DNA from: Candidatus Bipolaricaulota bacterium
Lineage (GTDB): Bacteria > Bipolaricaulota > Bipolaricaulia > UBA7950 > UBA9294
Reading direction: 5' to 3'
DNA: 64,000 nucleotides
NCBI GenBank assembly: GCA_028277345.1
Contig: JANQGM010000040.1
Location: forward strand, 62,001-126,000
Positions within the stretch are counted from its first letter, which is position 1. Each line of letters opens with the position of its first letter. Of this stretch, positions 31,552-40,028 are shown in pieces. The notes below the pieces were generated by a model. That model saw only the letters and a program-made list of their open reading frames with translations, had not been told where the DNA came from and did not search any database. The position numbers and the translations under genes were made by a program.

Positions 31552-31932
31552 TTACTGTAGTTCGACTTCAGCTCCAGCCGCCTCCAGTTTTTCCTTAATG
31601 CTCGTCGCTTCGTCGTTGGACACGTCTTCCTTGATGGTAGCCGGAAGATTGTCGGCGAGCTCTTTGCATTCCTTGAGGCCCTTGCCCGTGATCTCTTTGA
31701 TTTCCTTGATCACTTGGATCTTCTTCTGTCCGGCGCTGGTCATGACGACCTTAAGGGTCTCACTGCCACCACCTGCGTCGCCTTCGCCGCCCGCTGCGGG
31801 TGCGGCGGCGACTGCCACCGGGGCCGCCATTGCTGCCGAGACGTTGAAACGTTCCTCGAACATTTCGACGAGCTCAGCCAGCTCCTTTACCGACAACTCC
31901 TCGATCTGTTGAAGGATATCTTCTTTTGCCAT
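31552..31932 (-). CDS. rplL: 50S ribosomal protein L7/L12
   Basis: [44 protein letters not shown]-type C-terminal domain, Ala/Gly hinge. Confidence 0.97.
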   Translation of the reverse strand: MAKEDILQQIEELSVKELAELVEMFEERFNVSAAMAAPVAVAAAPAAGGEGDAGGGSETLKVVMTSAGQKKIQVIKEIKEITGKGLKECKELADNLPATIKEDVSNDEATSIKEKLEAAGAEVELQ

Positions 31933-31937
31933 CTTGG

Positions 31938-32474
31938 TTAAGCCTCCTCTTGTTGATCCTCGCGTTGTTTCCTCACTTCATTCAAGACGGTGCCCAGCTC
32001 GCGAATCTTCGCCTGCAGCATAAACGCCATGGCGCGCATCGGACTCGACAGCAGATAGGCCATCTTCGTCAAGAGCTCGTCACGTGTCGGCAGTGCCGCA
32101 TACTTGGCAACCTCGTCTTCAGCAACGACAGCCCCTTCGAACACGCCACCTTTCAGCGTGTAGTTGGGGGAATACGTTTTTCGACATTCGTCGGACAGCT
32201 TGAACGCAACCGCCGGGTCGCCGAACGCAAGCGCAACGCTGATCGGGCCTTCGAACATCTCGGCCAGACCTTCGATTCCGGCATCCTCTGCCGCAATCTT
32301 CGCAAGCGTGTCTTTGACGACGCGGTACTCCAACCCTTCTTTGGTGAACTTCTCGCGAAGCTCAACCATCTCGTTGGCAGTCAATCCACGGTAGTCCGCC
32401 AGGACTAGCGATACGGCGCTCTCGAACTTCTCCTTCAAGCGTGCGACTTCATCGATCTTTGCTTGTGTTGGCAT
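31938..32474 (-). CDS. rplJ: 50S ribosomal protein L10
   Basis: [40 protein letters not shown]; between rplA and rplL. Confidence 0.96.
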   Translation of the reverse strand: MPTQAKIDEVARLKEKFESAVSLVLADYRGLTANEMVELREKFTKEGLEYRVVKDTLAKIAAEDAGIEGLAEMFEGPISVALAFGDPAVAFKLSDECRKTYSPNYTLKGGVFEGAVVAEDEVAKYAALPTRDELLTKMAYLLSSPMRAMAFMLQAKIRELGTVLNEVRKQREDQQEEA

Positions 32475-32482
32475 CAGAGCAC

Positions 32483-33190
32483 CTACTCCGTGGATTCCAC
32501 GATTTCGTTCACTTCCGCCGCGTCCAACGTGATCCCAGGGCCCATGGTGGAAGAGATACTGACCTTTCGGATGTATCGTCCCCGGATCCCGTCTTCTGGA
32601 CGGCGCTCCGCAACGCTTCGAATGATCTCGGACAAGTTGTCCTTCAGCGCGGCGGGTTCAAACGATGCCTTGCCGAAGAGCGTATGGATCACGCCCTGCC
32701 GGTCGGATCGAAACTCCACCATGCCGCCCTTCAACTCGGAGACCACTTGGCCGATGTCCTTGGTTACGGTTCCGGTTTTTGGACTCGGCATCAAACCGCG
32801 AGGTCCAAGGACCTTTCCCAGCTTTCCAACCACGGGCATCATATCGGGCGTTGCAACGACTTTATCGAACTCGAACCAGCCATCTTGGATTTTCTTGGCC
32901 AGGTCTTCGCCACCGACGAAATCGGCACCGGCGCCTTCGGCCTCCGCAACGGCTCCGCCCTTGGCAAACGCAAGGATGCGGACGGTCTTTCCAGTTCCAT
33001 TCGGCAGGTTGCACGTTCCGCGAACATTGACGCGAGAGGGAATGATTCCCAATACAAACGTCACTTCGGCAGTCTCATCGAACTTCGCGGTGGCGCCGTC
33101 TTTCAGCTTGCTGACGGCATCATCGAGGGCATAGGTCGCCTTGGGTTCGACGAGCGTGGCGGCGCCTGCATAACGCTTGCTGCGCTTCAT
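32483..33190 (-). CDS. rplA: 50S ribosomal protein L1
   Basis: MPVVGKLGKVLGPRGLMPSPKTGTVT; GTCNLPNGTGKTVRILAFAKG. Confidence 0.97.
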   Translation of the reverse strand: MKRSKRYAGAATLVEPKATYALDDAVSKLKDGATAKFDETAEVTFVLGIIPSRVNVRGTCNLPNGTGKTVRILAFAKGGAVAEAEGAGADFVGGEDLAKKIQDGWFEFDKVVATPDMMPVVGKLGKVLGPRGLMPSPKTGTVTKDIGQVVSELKGGMVEFRSDRQGVIHTLFGKASFEPAALKDNLSEIIRSVAERRPEDGIRGRYIRKVSISSTMGPGITLDAAEVNEIVESTE

Positions 33191-33618
33191 TCACCGACCA
33201 CCTCCACTCCCATGTTCCGAGCCGTTCCTTCGATGATTCGCATCGCCGACTCCAACTTATAGGTGTTGAGGTCGGGGAGCTTGCGCTCCGCGATTCGACG
33301 AACCTGCTCGCGGGTGATTCTCGCAACTTTCTCAATGTGCGGTTCTGCTGATCCGGATTGGATTCCCGCCGCCATTTTGATCAGCTCGGCAGCCGGAGGC
33401 TGTTTGAGCACAAAGTCGTAATCTCCGCGCAAGTACACGGAGATCACCACCGGGATGATGACGCCGGGCGTCTCTCCTTTGGTGGCATCATTGAACTTCT
33501 TGCAGAAGTCCATGATGTTGAGCTTGTGCTCACCGAGGGCGGGTCCAACCGGAGGCGCGGGCGTCGCTTGACCTGCAGGAATGTGCAAGTTGATCTTCGC
33601 GACAACAGTTTTCGACAT
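33187..33618 (-). CDS. rplK: 50S ribosomal protein L11
   Basis: INLHIPAGQATPAPPVGPALGEHKLNIMDFCKKFNDAT. Confidence 0.98.
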   Translation of the reverse strand: MSKTVVAKINLHIPAGQATPAPPVGPALGEHKLNIMDFCKKFNDATKGETPGVIIPVVISVYLRGDYDFVLKQPPAAELIKMAAGIQSGSAEPHIEKVARITREQVRRIAERKLPDLNTYKLESAMRIIEGTARNMGVEVVGE

Positions 33619-33649
33619 CTTGCCTCCTCCCCTTGTGATGTTTTATAGC

Positions 33650-34780
33650 TTAGAGCTTCTCGATGCCTTCGAATCCGAGACGCACGGGCGTCTCTCGCCC
33701 GAAGATCTTAACCATGACGGTCAACTCTTCCGCTTCTTTGTCAATCTCTTTGATGGAACCGGTAAAGTCGGCGAACGGGCCGTCGACGATCTCAACCACC
33801 TCACCCACGGTAAAGTCGATTTCGATTCTCGGTTCCTTGTGTTCATCGAGCGTTTCGCCTGCCGCCGCTGCGGCGACCGATGGAATGGCCAGCAACCCGG
33901 CCTTTCGCTTGATCAGCTTCATCTCGGGACCTTCGATGGGCATCGGCTTGTACCGTGAGCCGACATATCGAACGGCACCCTTGATGCCGTCGATAAGCTC
34001 CATCATCTGCTCTTCTTCAAGCCCCATCCGGCCGAACACATAGCCGGGGAACAGACGGCGTTTCTCGATGCGCTGAATGGTGACGATCCGCTTGTCTTTG
34101 TATTCCTTCACCTTGAGGAGCCCCGAGGCACGGCTGTTAATCTGATCCTCGGTCTCGATAAGGTCTCCCGCTTCCAGATTCAGGCCTTTTCGCACGCGGG
34201 ATAGGTATTTCTCCGGGATAATGCGTTTCTTCTCTTTCCCATCCTCATATTCGAATGTGACTCGGCGGACCTTGTCTCTGGAGACGATGGTGCCGCGATT
34301 CACGACCACGTACTTCTCGTCGGAGTCGGATGTGAGTGGCACTCCGTTGCGAATCTTCTCGCCCACACGGATGTCGCGGCGAATGCGTTTGTCCGCGGGA
34401 ATGAGATAGACCTCTTCATTGCGATTGGTCATCTCAACGATGACGCGTTGCATCGACTCGACGTCCGTCACTTTCGCCTTATCGTCGATATGACGGGGCG
34501 GTTTGCGGGCGATGACATCACCTCGCTGAATACGCTCGTTGGCTTTCGAGACCAAGTCGTAGTCATAGGGAATGCGGTACTCGCTATTGGCGCCGCGGCG
34601 GCTTCGAGAGGTAATCACCTCTTCAACAGGAACGAGGAAGAACGTTTCCTCGCCTTCTAGCGTGAAACGCTCAACCGCTCGGTCCCATTCGCGCTTTCGA
34701 ATCCGATCGTTAAGGTCTTCCTTGACCTTTAATTCAGATCCCGCGTAGGTCTGGATGGCATACCACTTCTTCAGCCGCAT
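33650..34780 (-). CDS. nusG: Transcription termination/antitermination protein NusG with ~180-aa insertion in the NGN domain
   Basis: KKWYAIQTYAGSELKVKEDL...RRLFPGYVFGRMG...VGEVVEIVDGPFADFTGSIKEID...VKIFGRETPVRLGFEGIEKL; 376 aa versus ~180 in typical NusG. Confidence 0.96.
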   Translation of the reverse strand: MRLKKWYAIQTYAGSELKVKEDLNDRIRKREWDRAVERFTLEGEETFFLVPVEEVITSRSRRGANSEYRIPYDYDLVSKANERIQRGDVIARKPPRHIDDKAKVTDVESMQRVIVEMTNRNEEVYLIPADKRIRRDIRVGEKIRNGVPLTSDSDEKYVVVNRGTIVSRDKVRRVTFEYEDGKEKKRIIPEKYLSRVRKGLNLEAGDLIETEDQINSRASGLLKVKEYKDKRIVTIQRIEKRRLFPGYVFGRMGLEEEQMMELIDGIKGAVRYVGSRYKPMPIEGPEMKLIKRKAGLLAIPSVAAAAAGETLDEHKEPRIEIDFTVGEVVEIVDGPFADFTGSIKEIDKEAEELTVMVKIFGRETPVRLGFEGIEKL

Positions 34781-34787
34781 GATTCCC

Positions 34788-34991
34788 TTAGCTCGATCGA
34801 ACGAGAAGCGTAACGATGGTTCCGAGGATCCCGTCGACTCCCCAGATATAGAGCGTCACGACAACGACCAATAGGAGAATGAGGGCCGTCAGCGTAATGA
34901 TCTCATTGCGGGTCGGCCAACTCACGCGGGCAATCTCGCCCCGGACGCTCTTAAAGTAGTTCGTGATTCGTTCGAACATCAGTCTCTTCAC
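34788..34991 (-). CDS. secE: Preprotein translocase subunit SecE
   Basis: ITNYFKSVRGEIARVSWPTRNEIITLTALILLLVVVVTLYIWGVD; adjacent to nusG. Confidence 0.95.
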   Translation of the reverse strand: MKRLMFERITNYFKSVRGEIARVSWPTRNEIITLTALILLLVVVVTLYIWGVDGILGTIVTLLVRSS

Positions 34992-35000
34992 CTCATGTTG

Positions 35001-35073
35001 CAGGCCCTGGAGGGCTCGAACCCCCAGCCTCCCGATTTGGAGTCGGGCGCTCTTCCAATTGAGCTAAGGGCCT
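35001..35073 (-). tRNA. tRNA-Trp (anticodon CCA)
   Basis: Cloverleaf AGGCCCTTAGCTCAATTGGAAGAGCGCCCGACTCCAAATCGGGAGGCTGGGGGTTCGAGCCCTCCAGGGCCTG; loop CTCCAAA. Confidence 0.96.
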
Positions 35074-35090
35074 GTATGCCTAGTCGAGGA

Positions 35091-35255
35091 CTAGACCTCC
35101 TTATGCAGCGTGTGCTTTCGATCCCACTTGCAATACTTGTTTAGCTCAAGCTTATTGCGCGTGTTGTTCTTGTTGCGACGCGTATGATAGTTACGACGCG
35201 AACACTCGCTGCAAGCGAGGGTAACATGGACAACCGTCTCGCCTTTTTTTGCCAT
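35091..35255 (-). CDS. rpmG: 50S ribosomal protein L33
   Basis: [54 protein letters not shown] (54 aa, below the ORF-track cutoff), between tRNA-Trp and tuf. Confidence 0.96.
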   Translation of the reverse strand: MAKKGETVVHVTLACSECSRRNYHTRRNKNNTRNKLELNKYCKWDRKHTLHKEV

Positions 35256-35274
35256 GGTCTAATCCCTTAGGTCC

Positions 35275-36474
35275 TTATTCGACGATCTTCGTGACAACGC
35301 CCGATGCAATCGTCTTTCCGCCTTCGCGAACGGCGAAGCGTAGGCCTTCGTCCATTGCGATGGGGTGAATGAGATCGCCAAACACCTTGACGTGGTCGCC
35401 GGGCATGATCATTTCGACGCCTTCAGGCAACTCCACCGTACCGGTGATGTCGGTCGTTCGGAAGAAGAACTGCGGCTTGTATCCGGTGAAGAACGGCTTG
35501 TGTCGGCCGCCCTCGTCCTTGGTCAGCACGTAGATCTCGCCTTCGAATTTGGTATGCGGCGTGATCGACTTCGGCGCAGCCAGAACCTGTCCGCGCTCGA
35601 CTTCGTCCTTGTCGATACCTCGAAGAAGAACACCGGCGTTGTCACCAGCGATGGCGTAGTCCAACGTCTTGTTGAACATCTCCAGGCTCGTCGCCACCGT
35701 CTTGGTGATCTCATCGTGAACACCGACGATCTCAAGCTCCATGCCAGGCGTGATCTTTCCACGCTCGACTCGGCCGGTGACAACCGTACCGCGGCCCTTG
35801 ATGGAGAAGACATCTTCAACCGGCATCAGGAATGGGCGATCTTCCTCTCGATCCGGCTCCGGCACGTAGTCGTCGACGGCCTGCATGAGTTCCAGAATGC
35901 ACTGGACGCCCTCGTGATTGGGGTCGTCCATATTTTCCATGGCCGCCAAGGCGGAACCACGGATAATCGGCACTTCGTCGCCCGGGAATTCGTGCTCAGA
36001 GAGCAGGTCGCGGATTTCCATTTCAACGAGGTCAATCAGCTCAGGATCGTCGACCTGATCCACCTTGTTCAGGAAAACGACGAGCGCGGGAACGTTTACC
36101 TGGCGGGCCAGGAGCACGTGTTCACGCGTCTGAGGCATCGGTCCATCGGAAGCGGCTACAACGAGAATGGCGCCGTCCATCTGAGCGGCACCCGTAATCA
36201 TGTTCTTGATGTAGTCAGCGTGGCCAGGACAGTCGATGTGCGCATAGTGTCGCTTCTCGGTCTGATACTCGACATGGCGAACATTGATCGTGATACCGCG
36301 TGCCTTCTCTTCGGGCGCGTTATCGATATCCTCAAACGCCATCTTCTTCGCGAATCCCTGTGTCGCCAGGACACCCGTGATCGCCGACGTCAACGTCGTC
36401 TTTCCATGGTCGATGTGTCCGATCGTACCGATGTTAAGGTGAGGCTTATCCCTCACAAATGCTTCTTTCGCCAT
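35275..36474 (-). CDS. tuf: Translation elongation factor Tu
   Basis: [49 protein letters not shown]; full length. Confidence 0.98.
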   Translation of the reverse strand: MAKEAFVRDKPHLNIGTIGHIDHGKTTLTSAITGVLATQGFAKKMAFEDIDNAPEEKARGITINVRHVEYQTEKRHYAHIDCPGHADYIKNMITGAAQMDGAILVVAASDGPMPQTREHVLLARQVNVPALVVFLNKVDQVDDPELIDLVEMEIRDLLSEHEFPGDEVPIIRGSALAAMENMDDPNHEGVQCILELMQAVDDYVPEPDREEDRPFLMPVEDVFSIKGRGTVVTGRVERGKITPGMELEIVGVHDEITKTVATSLEMFNKTLDYAIAGDNAGVLLRGIDKDEVERGQVLAAPKSITPHTKFEGEIYVLTKDEGGRHKPFFTGYKPQFFFRTTDITGTVELPEGVEMIMPGDHVKVFGDLIHPIAMDEGLRFAVREGGKTIASGVVTKIVE

Positions 36475-36550
36475 CGCCTAAACCTCCTGTGAGACGTCCC
36501 TTAACTGTCTCTGCTGATTTCTCTTGTGGATATAGTTCCGCACGAGCAAA

Positions 36551-36623
36551 AGCCCGCGATCGGAGTCGAACCGACGACCTCCCCCTTACCAAGGGGGTGC
36601 TCTACCTCCTGAGCTACACGGGC
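36551..36623 (-). tRNA. tRNA-Thr (anticodon GGT)
   Basis: GCCCGTGTAGCTCAGGAGGTAGAGCACCCCCTTGGTAAGGGGGAGGTCGTCGGTTCGACTCCGATCGCGGGC. Confidence 0.96.
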
Positions 36624-36685
36624 GTCTCGCTCCTCCAAATCGAGGAGGAGTGTACCGAAACTCCCAATACAACACAACTACCTAT

Positions 36686-36768
36686 TGGAGGGGGAGGGAT
36701 TCGAACCCCCGTAGGCGTCCGCCAACGGATTTACAGTCCGCCCCGTTTGGCCACTTCGGTACCCCTCC
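36686..36768 (-). tRNA. tRNA-Tyr (anticodon GTA)
   Basis: Type II tRNA with long variable arm; GGAGGGGTACCGAAGTGGCC...GACTGTAAATC...GGTTCGAATCCCTCCCCCTCCA. Confidence 0.96.
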
Positions 36769-36784
36769 AGGCAAAATCGAACTG

Positions 36785-36856
36785 AGCCAGCGAGAGGAGT
36801 CGAACCTCCGACCGATGGTTTACAAAACCATTGCTCTACCACTGAGCTACGCTGGC
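36785..36856 (-). tRNA. tRNA-Thr (anticodon TGT)
   Basis: GCCAGCGTAGCTCAGTGGTAGAGCAATGGTTTTGTAAACCATCGGTCGGAGGTTCGACTCCTCTCGCTGGC. Confidence 0.96.
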
Positions 36857-36877
36857 ATCTCAACTCGATTCGCGCGA

Positions 36878-36906
36878 ATTGTACGCAACGGCTCAACCGG
36901 GTTCAA
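36878..36906 (-). promoter_or_regulatory. Sigma70-type promoter for the tRNA-tuf-secE-nusG-rpl transcription unit
   Basis: TTGAAC (36906-36901)-17 bp-TACAAT (36883-36878), 22 bp upstream of the first tRNA. Confidence 0.75.
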
Positions 36907-37295
36907 GACCCGATCTGTACCCAAACATTGCGCGTTCGAGGCCCATCAAACTCGCAGAAAAACACGCCCTGCCACCGTCCAAGCTGCAAACGGCCCTTCT
37001 GCAGGGGAATCCGTACCGAACTTCCCATCAAGCTTGCCCTGACATGCGCCGGCGAGTTACCCTCCCCATGCCGCCAAGGAAGTGTATCCGGGACGATCGT
37101 TCGAAGCGCCATCACCATGTCACCGGCGACATCCGGATCCGCGCATTCATTTATCGTGAGTCCCGCCGTCGTATGCGGGCAGAAAACGAGACAAATCCCA
37201 TCGAGTGCGTCCGTCTCTTGGACCACCTGCTGGATCTGAGCCGTAATGTTGCGGAATTCTTCGCGTTGAGAGGTGGACAGCGTCAGCGCATTCAT
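36903..37295 (-). CDS. YjbQ family protein (UPF0047)
   Basis: CLVFCPHTTAGLTINECADPDVAGDM; GRLQLGRWQGVFFCEFDGPRTRNVWVQ. Confidence 0.93.
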   Translation of the reverse strand: MNALTLSTSQREEFRNITAQIQQVVQETDALDGICLVFCPHTTAGLTINECADPDVAGDMVMALRTIVPDTLPWRHGEGNSPAHVRASLMGSSVRIPLQKGRLQLGRWQGVFFCEFDGPRTRNVWVQIGS

Positions 37296-37882
37296 GCGTC
37301 GGTGTTTTCCCGGAGACACGCCTCCAAATCGGCGCAGAGCCGGTCCTTGTCCTTCACCGATTGAACGCGAAGGATGAGTTCCTCATGCGTTTCGCTTCTC
37401 GCGCCTTGAACCAGGCTGACGAGACTGGCGCCATGCTGCCTCAGCACATCGAAGATTCGATAGATATCGCCCGAGTCGACTCGAGCCTTGACCGTAAAGC
37501 GTGTCGCCTCCAAGCCGATGCCAAGCCCTCGGGTGAGGCCCTTCAGCACTTCGGCCTGGGTCAAGACGCCCAGCAACCGGGAATCCTTCACGACGGGCAG
37601 GAGGACCAGCCGGTTGGCCAACATGATGAGGGCCGCCTTCTCAAGCGTATCCTCCGGAACAACCGAAAACTTGACCGCATGCGCATGCTTCTCAACGGCT
37701 TGGTCCCAGTTCGCAACATCCTTGATGCCCGCGCGTGTGATGAAGCCGACGAGTTCCCCCTCTTGGGATGCAATCAGCAGGAGGCCGAACCCGTGCTCGT
37801 CCATCGTATCGCGGACAGCCGACAGCGGCGCATCCGGCGGGAGCGTGGTCACTCCCGCCTGCATGTATTGAGCGACGTTCAT
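37292..37882 (-). CDS. CBS domain pair protein with C-terminal ACT-like domain
   Basis: Two CBS repeats (VAQYMQAGVTTLPPDAPLSAVRDTM; VVPEDTLEKAALIMLANRLVLLPVVKDSRLLGVLTQAE) then an ACT-like segment. Confidence 0.85.
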   Translation of the reverse strand: MNVAQYMQAGVTTLPPDAPLSAVRDTMDEHGFGLLLIASQEGELVGFITRAGIKDVANWDQAVEKHAHAVKFSVVPEDTLEKAALIMLANRLVLLPVVKDSRLLGVLTQAEVLKGLTRGLGIGLEATRFTVKARVDSGDIYRIFDVLRQHGASLVSLVQGARSETHEELILRVQSVKDKDRLCADLEACLRENTDA

Positions 37883-39840
37883 TCCTCGTCTTGGGTCGCT
37901 TGCGCGATGACTTTGTCCTGAATGTTGCCCGGAACCGGCTGGTATCGCTCGAACGTCATCTGGAAGGTGGCGCGCGCTTGGGTGCGCGACTTCAGATCAA
38001 GGGCATAGGACTGCATTTCGGATAGTGGGGCTTCCGCTTTCACCACCGTCACTTTGCCTTCGGGCTCCATTCCCAGGATTCGTCCGCGCCGTCCGTTCAG
38101 GTCGGAGATGATGTCGCCGGTGAACTCCTCGGGAACGCGAACGTCGACGTGCATCACGGGTTCCAACAAGCACGGATTGGCCTTGTCGAACGCATCGCGG
38201 AACGCGTGCCGGGCCGCCATCTTGAAGGCCAATTCCGAGGAATCGACGGGATGGTACTTTCCGTCGAACACAGCGATCGAGACGTTGGTCACGGGGAATT
38301 TGGCCAAGCTGCCTTCTTCCATCGCTTCCACGACACCCTTCTCGACGCCAGGAATGTACTGACCGGGAATGGAGGCGCCTTTAATCTCGTCGAGGAACTG
38401 GTAGCCCTCTTCGAACGGATCGAGTCGCAACTCGCACTCGCCGAATTGGCCGCGCCCGCCGCTTTGCTTCTTGTGGCGATAGCGCGCCGTTGCCTGCTTG
38501 CGAATCGTCTCTTTGTATGCGATGCGCGGACGATGGGTATCCAGGTTCACGTTGTAACGATTCTTCAGCCGCTCGATGAACACGCTGAGATGAATATCGC
38601 CCATCCCTTCCATGATCATCTCTTTGGTCACCGGATCGCGCTCAATGACGATCGTCCCTTTGGTCGTCGAGATCTCCTTGATGGCCTCGGACATCTTCTC
38701 GACGTCGGCTTGCGACTTCGGTGTGATGGCGCGAGGGTAAACCGGCTTCGGGAAAGCGGGCATCTGGAAAGCTTCGGCGTTTTGCTCGGCACTCAGGGTC
38801 GATGCGAGAGCAACATCATCCGCCTTGCCCAGTGCGACGATCGACCCCGTCTCCGCACGCGGCACGCGATGCTGCTTCGTCCCCTCGAACGCGTACATGT
38901 CACGCACATCGATCTTCGTCCCCGCAGCGGCGTCGTACAGCGTTTTCCCCTCCTCAAGAACACCATCGAGAACCTTCACATAAGCGAGCCGACCGAGATA
39001 GGGATCGCTGGCGAGGTTGAACGCCACCACGCGAGTCGCTCCGGACGCATTGCCTTCGGCAGCGCCGACGGCTTCGGTAATCGTATGCAGAAGCACGTCC
39101 AGTCCCTTGCCCTCAGTCACCGAGGAACATAGCACCGGAACCAACTCTCCGGTCGCCAGCCCAACCGACAAGGTCGTCGCCAGCTCGTGGGGGGTAATCG
39201 GTTCCTCTTCCAGGAACTTCATCATGAGTTCGTCATCGAACGAGGAGACTTCCTCGATCAAAATGCCTCGGGCTTCCTCGGCGAAATCGGCGTGGTCACT
39301 TGGAATATCCTTCTTCGATTTGTCGCCGAAATACACGGCTTGGTTTTCGATGAGATCCACCACGCCGACAAAGGCACCGCCTTCGCGGATGGGGACTTGC
39401 AGGGGAACGAACTTGCCATCGAAATGCTCTCGAACCGAGGCAAGTGCCGTATCAAACTTGGCATTCTCACGATCCATCTGGTTAATCAAGATGGCGGTCG
39501 GTCGTTTGGCGGCGCCAGAGACTTCCCAGGCTCGCTCGGTGACGACTTCAACGCCCTTTTCTGCGTGGAGCACGATCAAGGTCAGGTCCGCAACCGGGAT
39601 CCCCTTGTACATCTCTTCAACGAACTCATCGCCGCCCGGCGTATCGAGCACGGTCACGGCCATGTCCTTGATCATGAACGTGCCGACGGCCATGTCAATC
39701 GTGTGGCCTCGCTCTTTCTCTTCCTGAGACGTGTCGAACGCGATTTCTTTAGCGCCTGCTTTGGTCATCAATGCAGCAGCAAGCGTTGTCTTGCCGCATC
39801 CAGAATGGCCAACCAAGCAGATATTTCTGGCTTGCCCCAT
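37879..39840 (-). CDS. EF-G-like translational GTPase (divergent, EF-G-2 type)
   Basis: NICLVGHSGCGKTTLAAAL G1 motif, VTVLDTPGGDEF, NQMDRENA; EF-G domains IV/V (GGRGQFGECELRLDP). Start at MGQARN. Confidence 0.88.
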   Translation of the reverse strand: MGQARNICLVGHSGCGKTTLAAALMTKAGAKEIAFDTSQEEKERGHTIDMAVGTFMIKDMAVTVLDTPGGDEFVEEMYKGIPVADLTLIVLHAEKGVEVVTERAWEVSGAAKRPTAILINQMDRENAKFDTALASVREHFDGKFVPLQVPIREGGAFVGVVDLIENQAVYFGDKSKKDIPSDHADFAEEARGILIEEVSSFDDELMMKFLEEEPITPHELATTLSVGLATGELVPVLCSSVTEGKGLDVLLHTITEAVGAAEGNASGATRVVAFNLASDPYLGRLAYVKVLDGVLEEGKTLYDAAAGTKIDVRDMYAFEGTKQHRVPRAETGSIVALGKADDVALASTLSAEQNAEAFQMPAFPKPVYPRAITPKSQADVEKMSEAIKEISTTKGTIVIERDPVTKEMIMEGMGDIHLSVFIERLKNRYNVNLDTHRPRIAYKETIRKQATARYRHKKQSGGRGQFGECELRLDPFEEGYQFLDEIKGASIPGQYIPGVEKGVVEAMEEGSLAKFPVTNVSIAVFDGKYHPVDSSELAFKMAARHAFRDAFDKANPCLLEPVMHVDVRVPEEFTGDIISDLNGRRGRILGMEPEGKVTVVKAEAPLSEMQSYALDLKSRTQARATFQMTFERYQPVPGNIQDKVIAQATQDEE

Positions 39841-40028
39841 GCTGATGTCCCCCTTGGGTGGATCTAGAAAAGAATTCGAGCGCAGTATACCTTGCGGCCT
39901 GTAAGCGGGCAAGCCGTCTGCCATCCCGCCGTTCGTGCTGCAAAGGACAGATCCTTGAGCTGCCGTTCGATGGCCCGTAACCTATACACATCCATTCAAC
40001 AACCACGCAGTTCCCAAGGGGGGAATCA

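Noticed and set aside
32475-32482. L10 autoregulatory leader before rplJ
   Set aside because: Only 8 bp separate rplA and rplJ, so there is no room for the usual leader.
35365-36492. 375-aa plus-strand ORF
   Set aside because: Shadow ORF opposite tuf.
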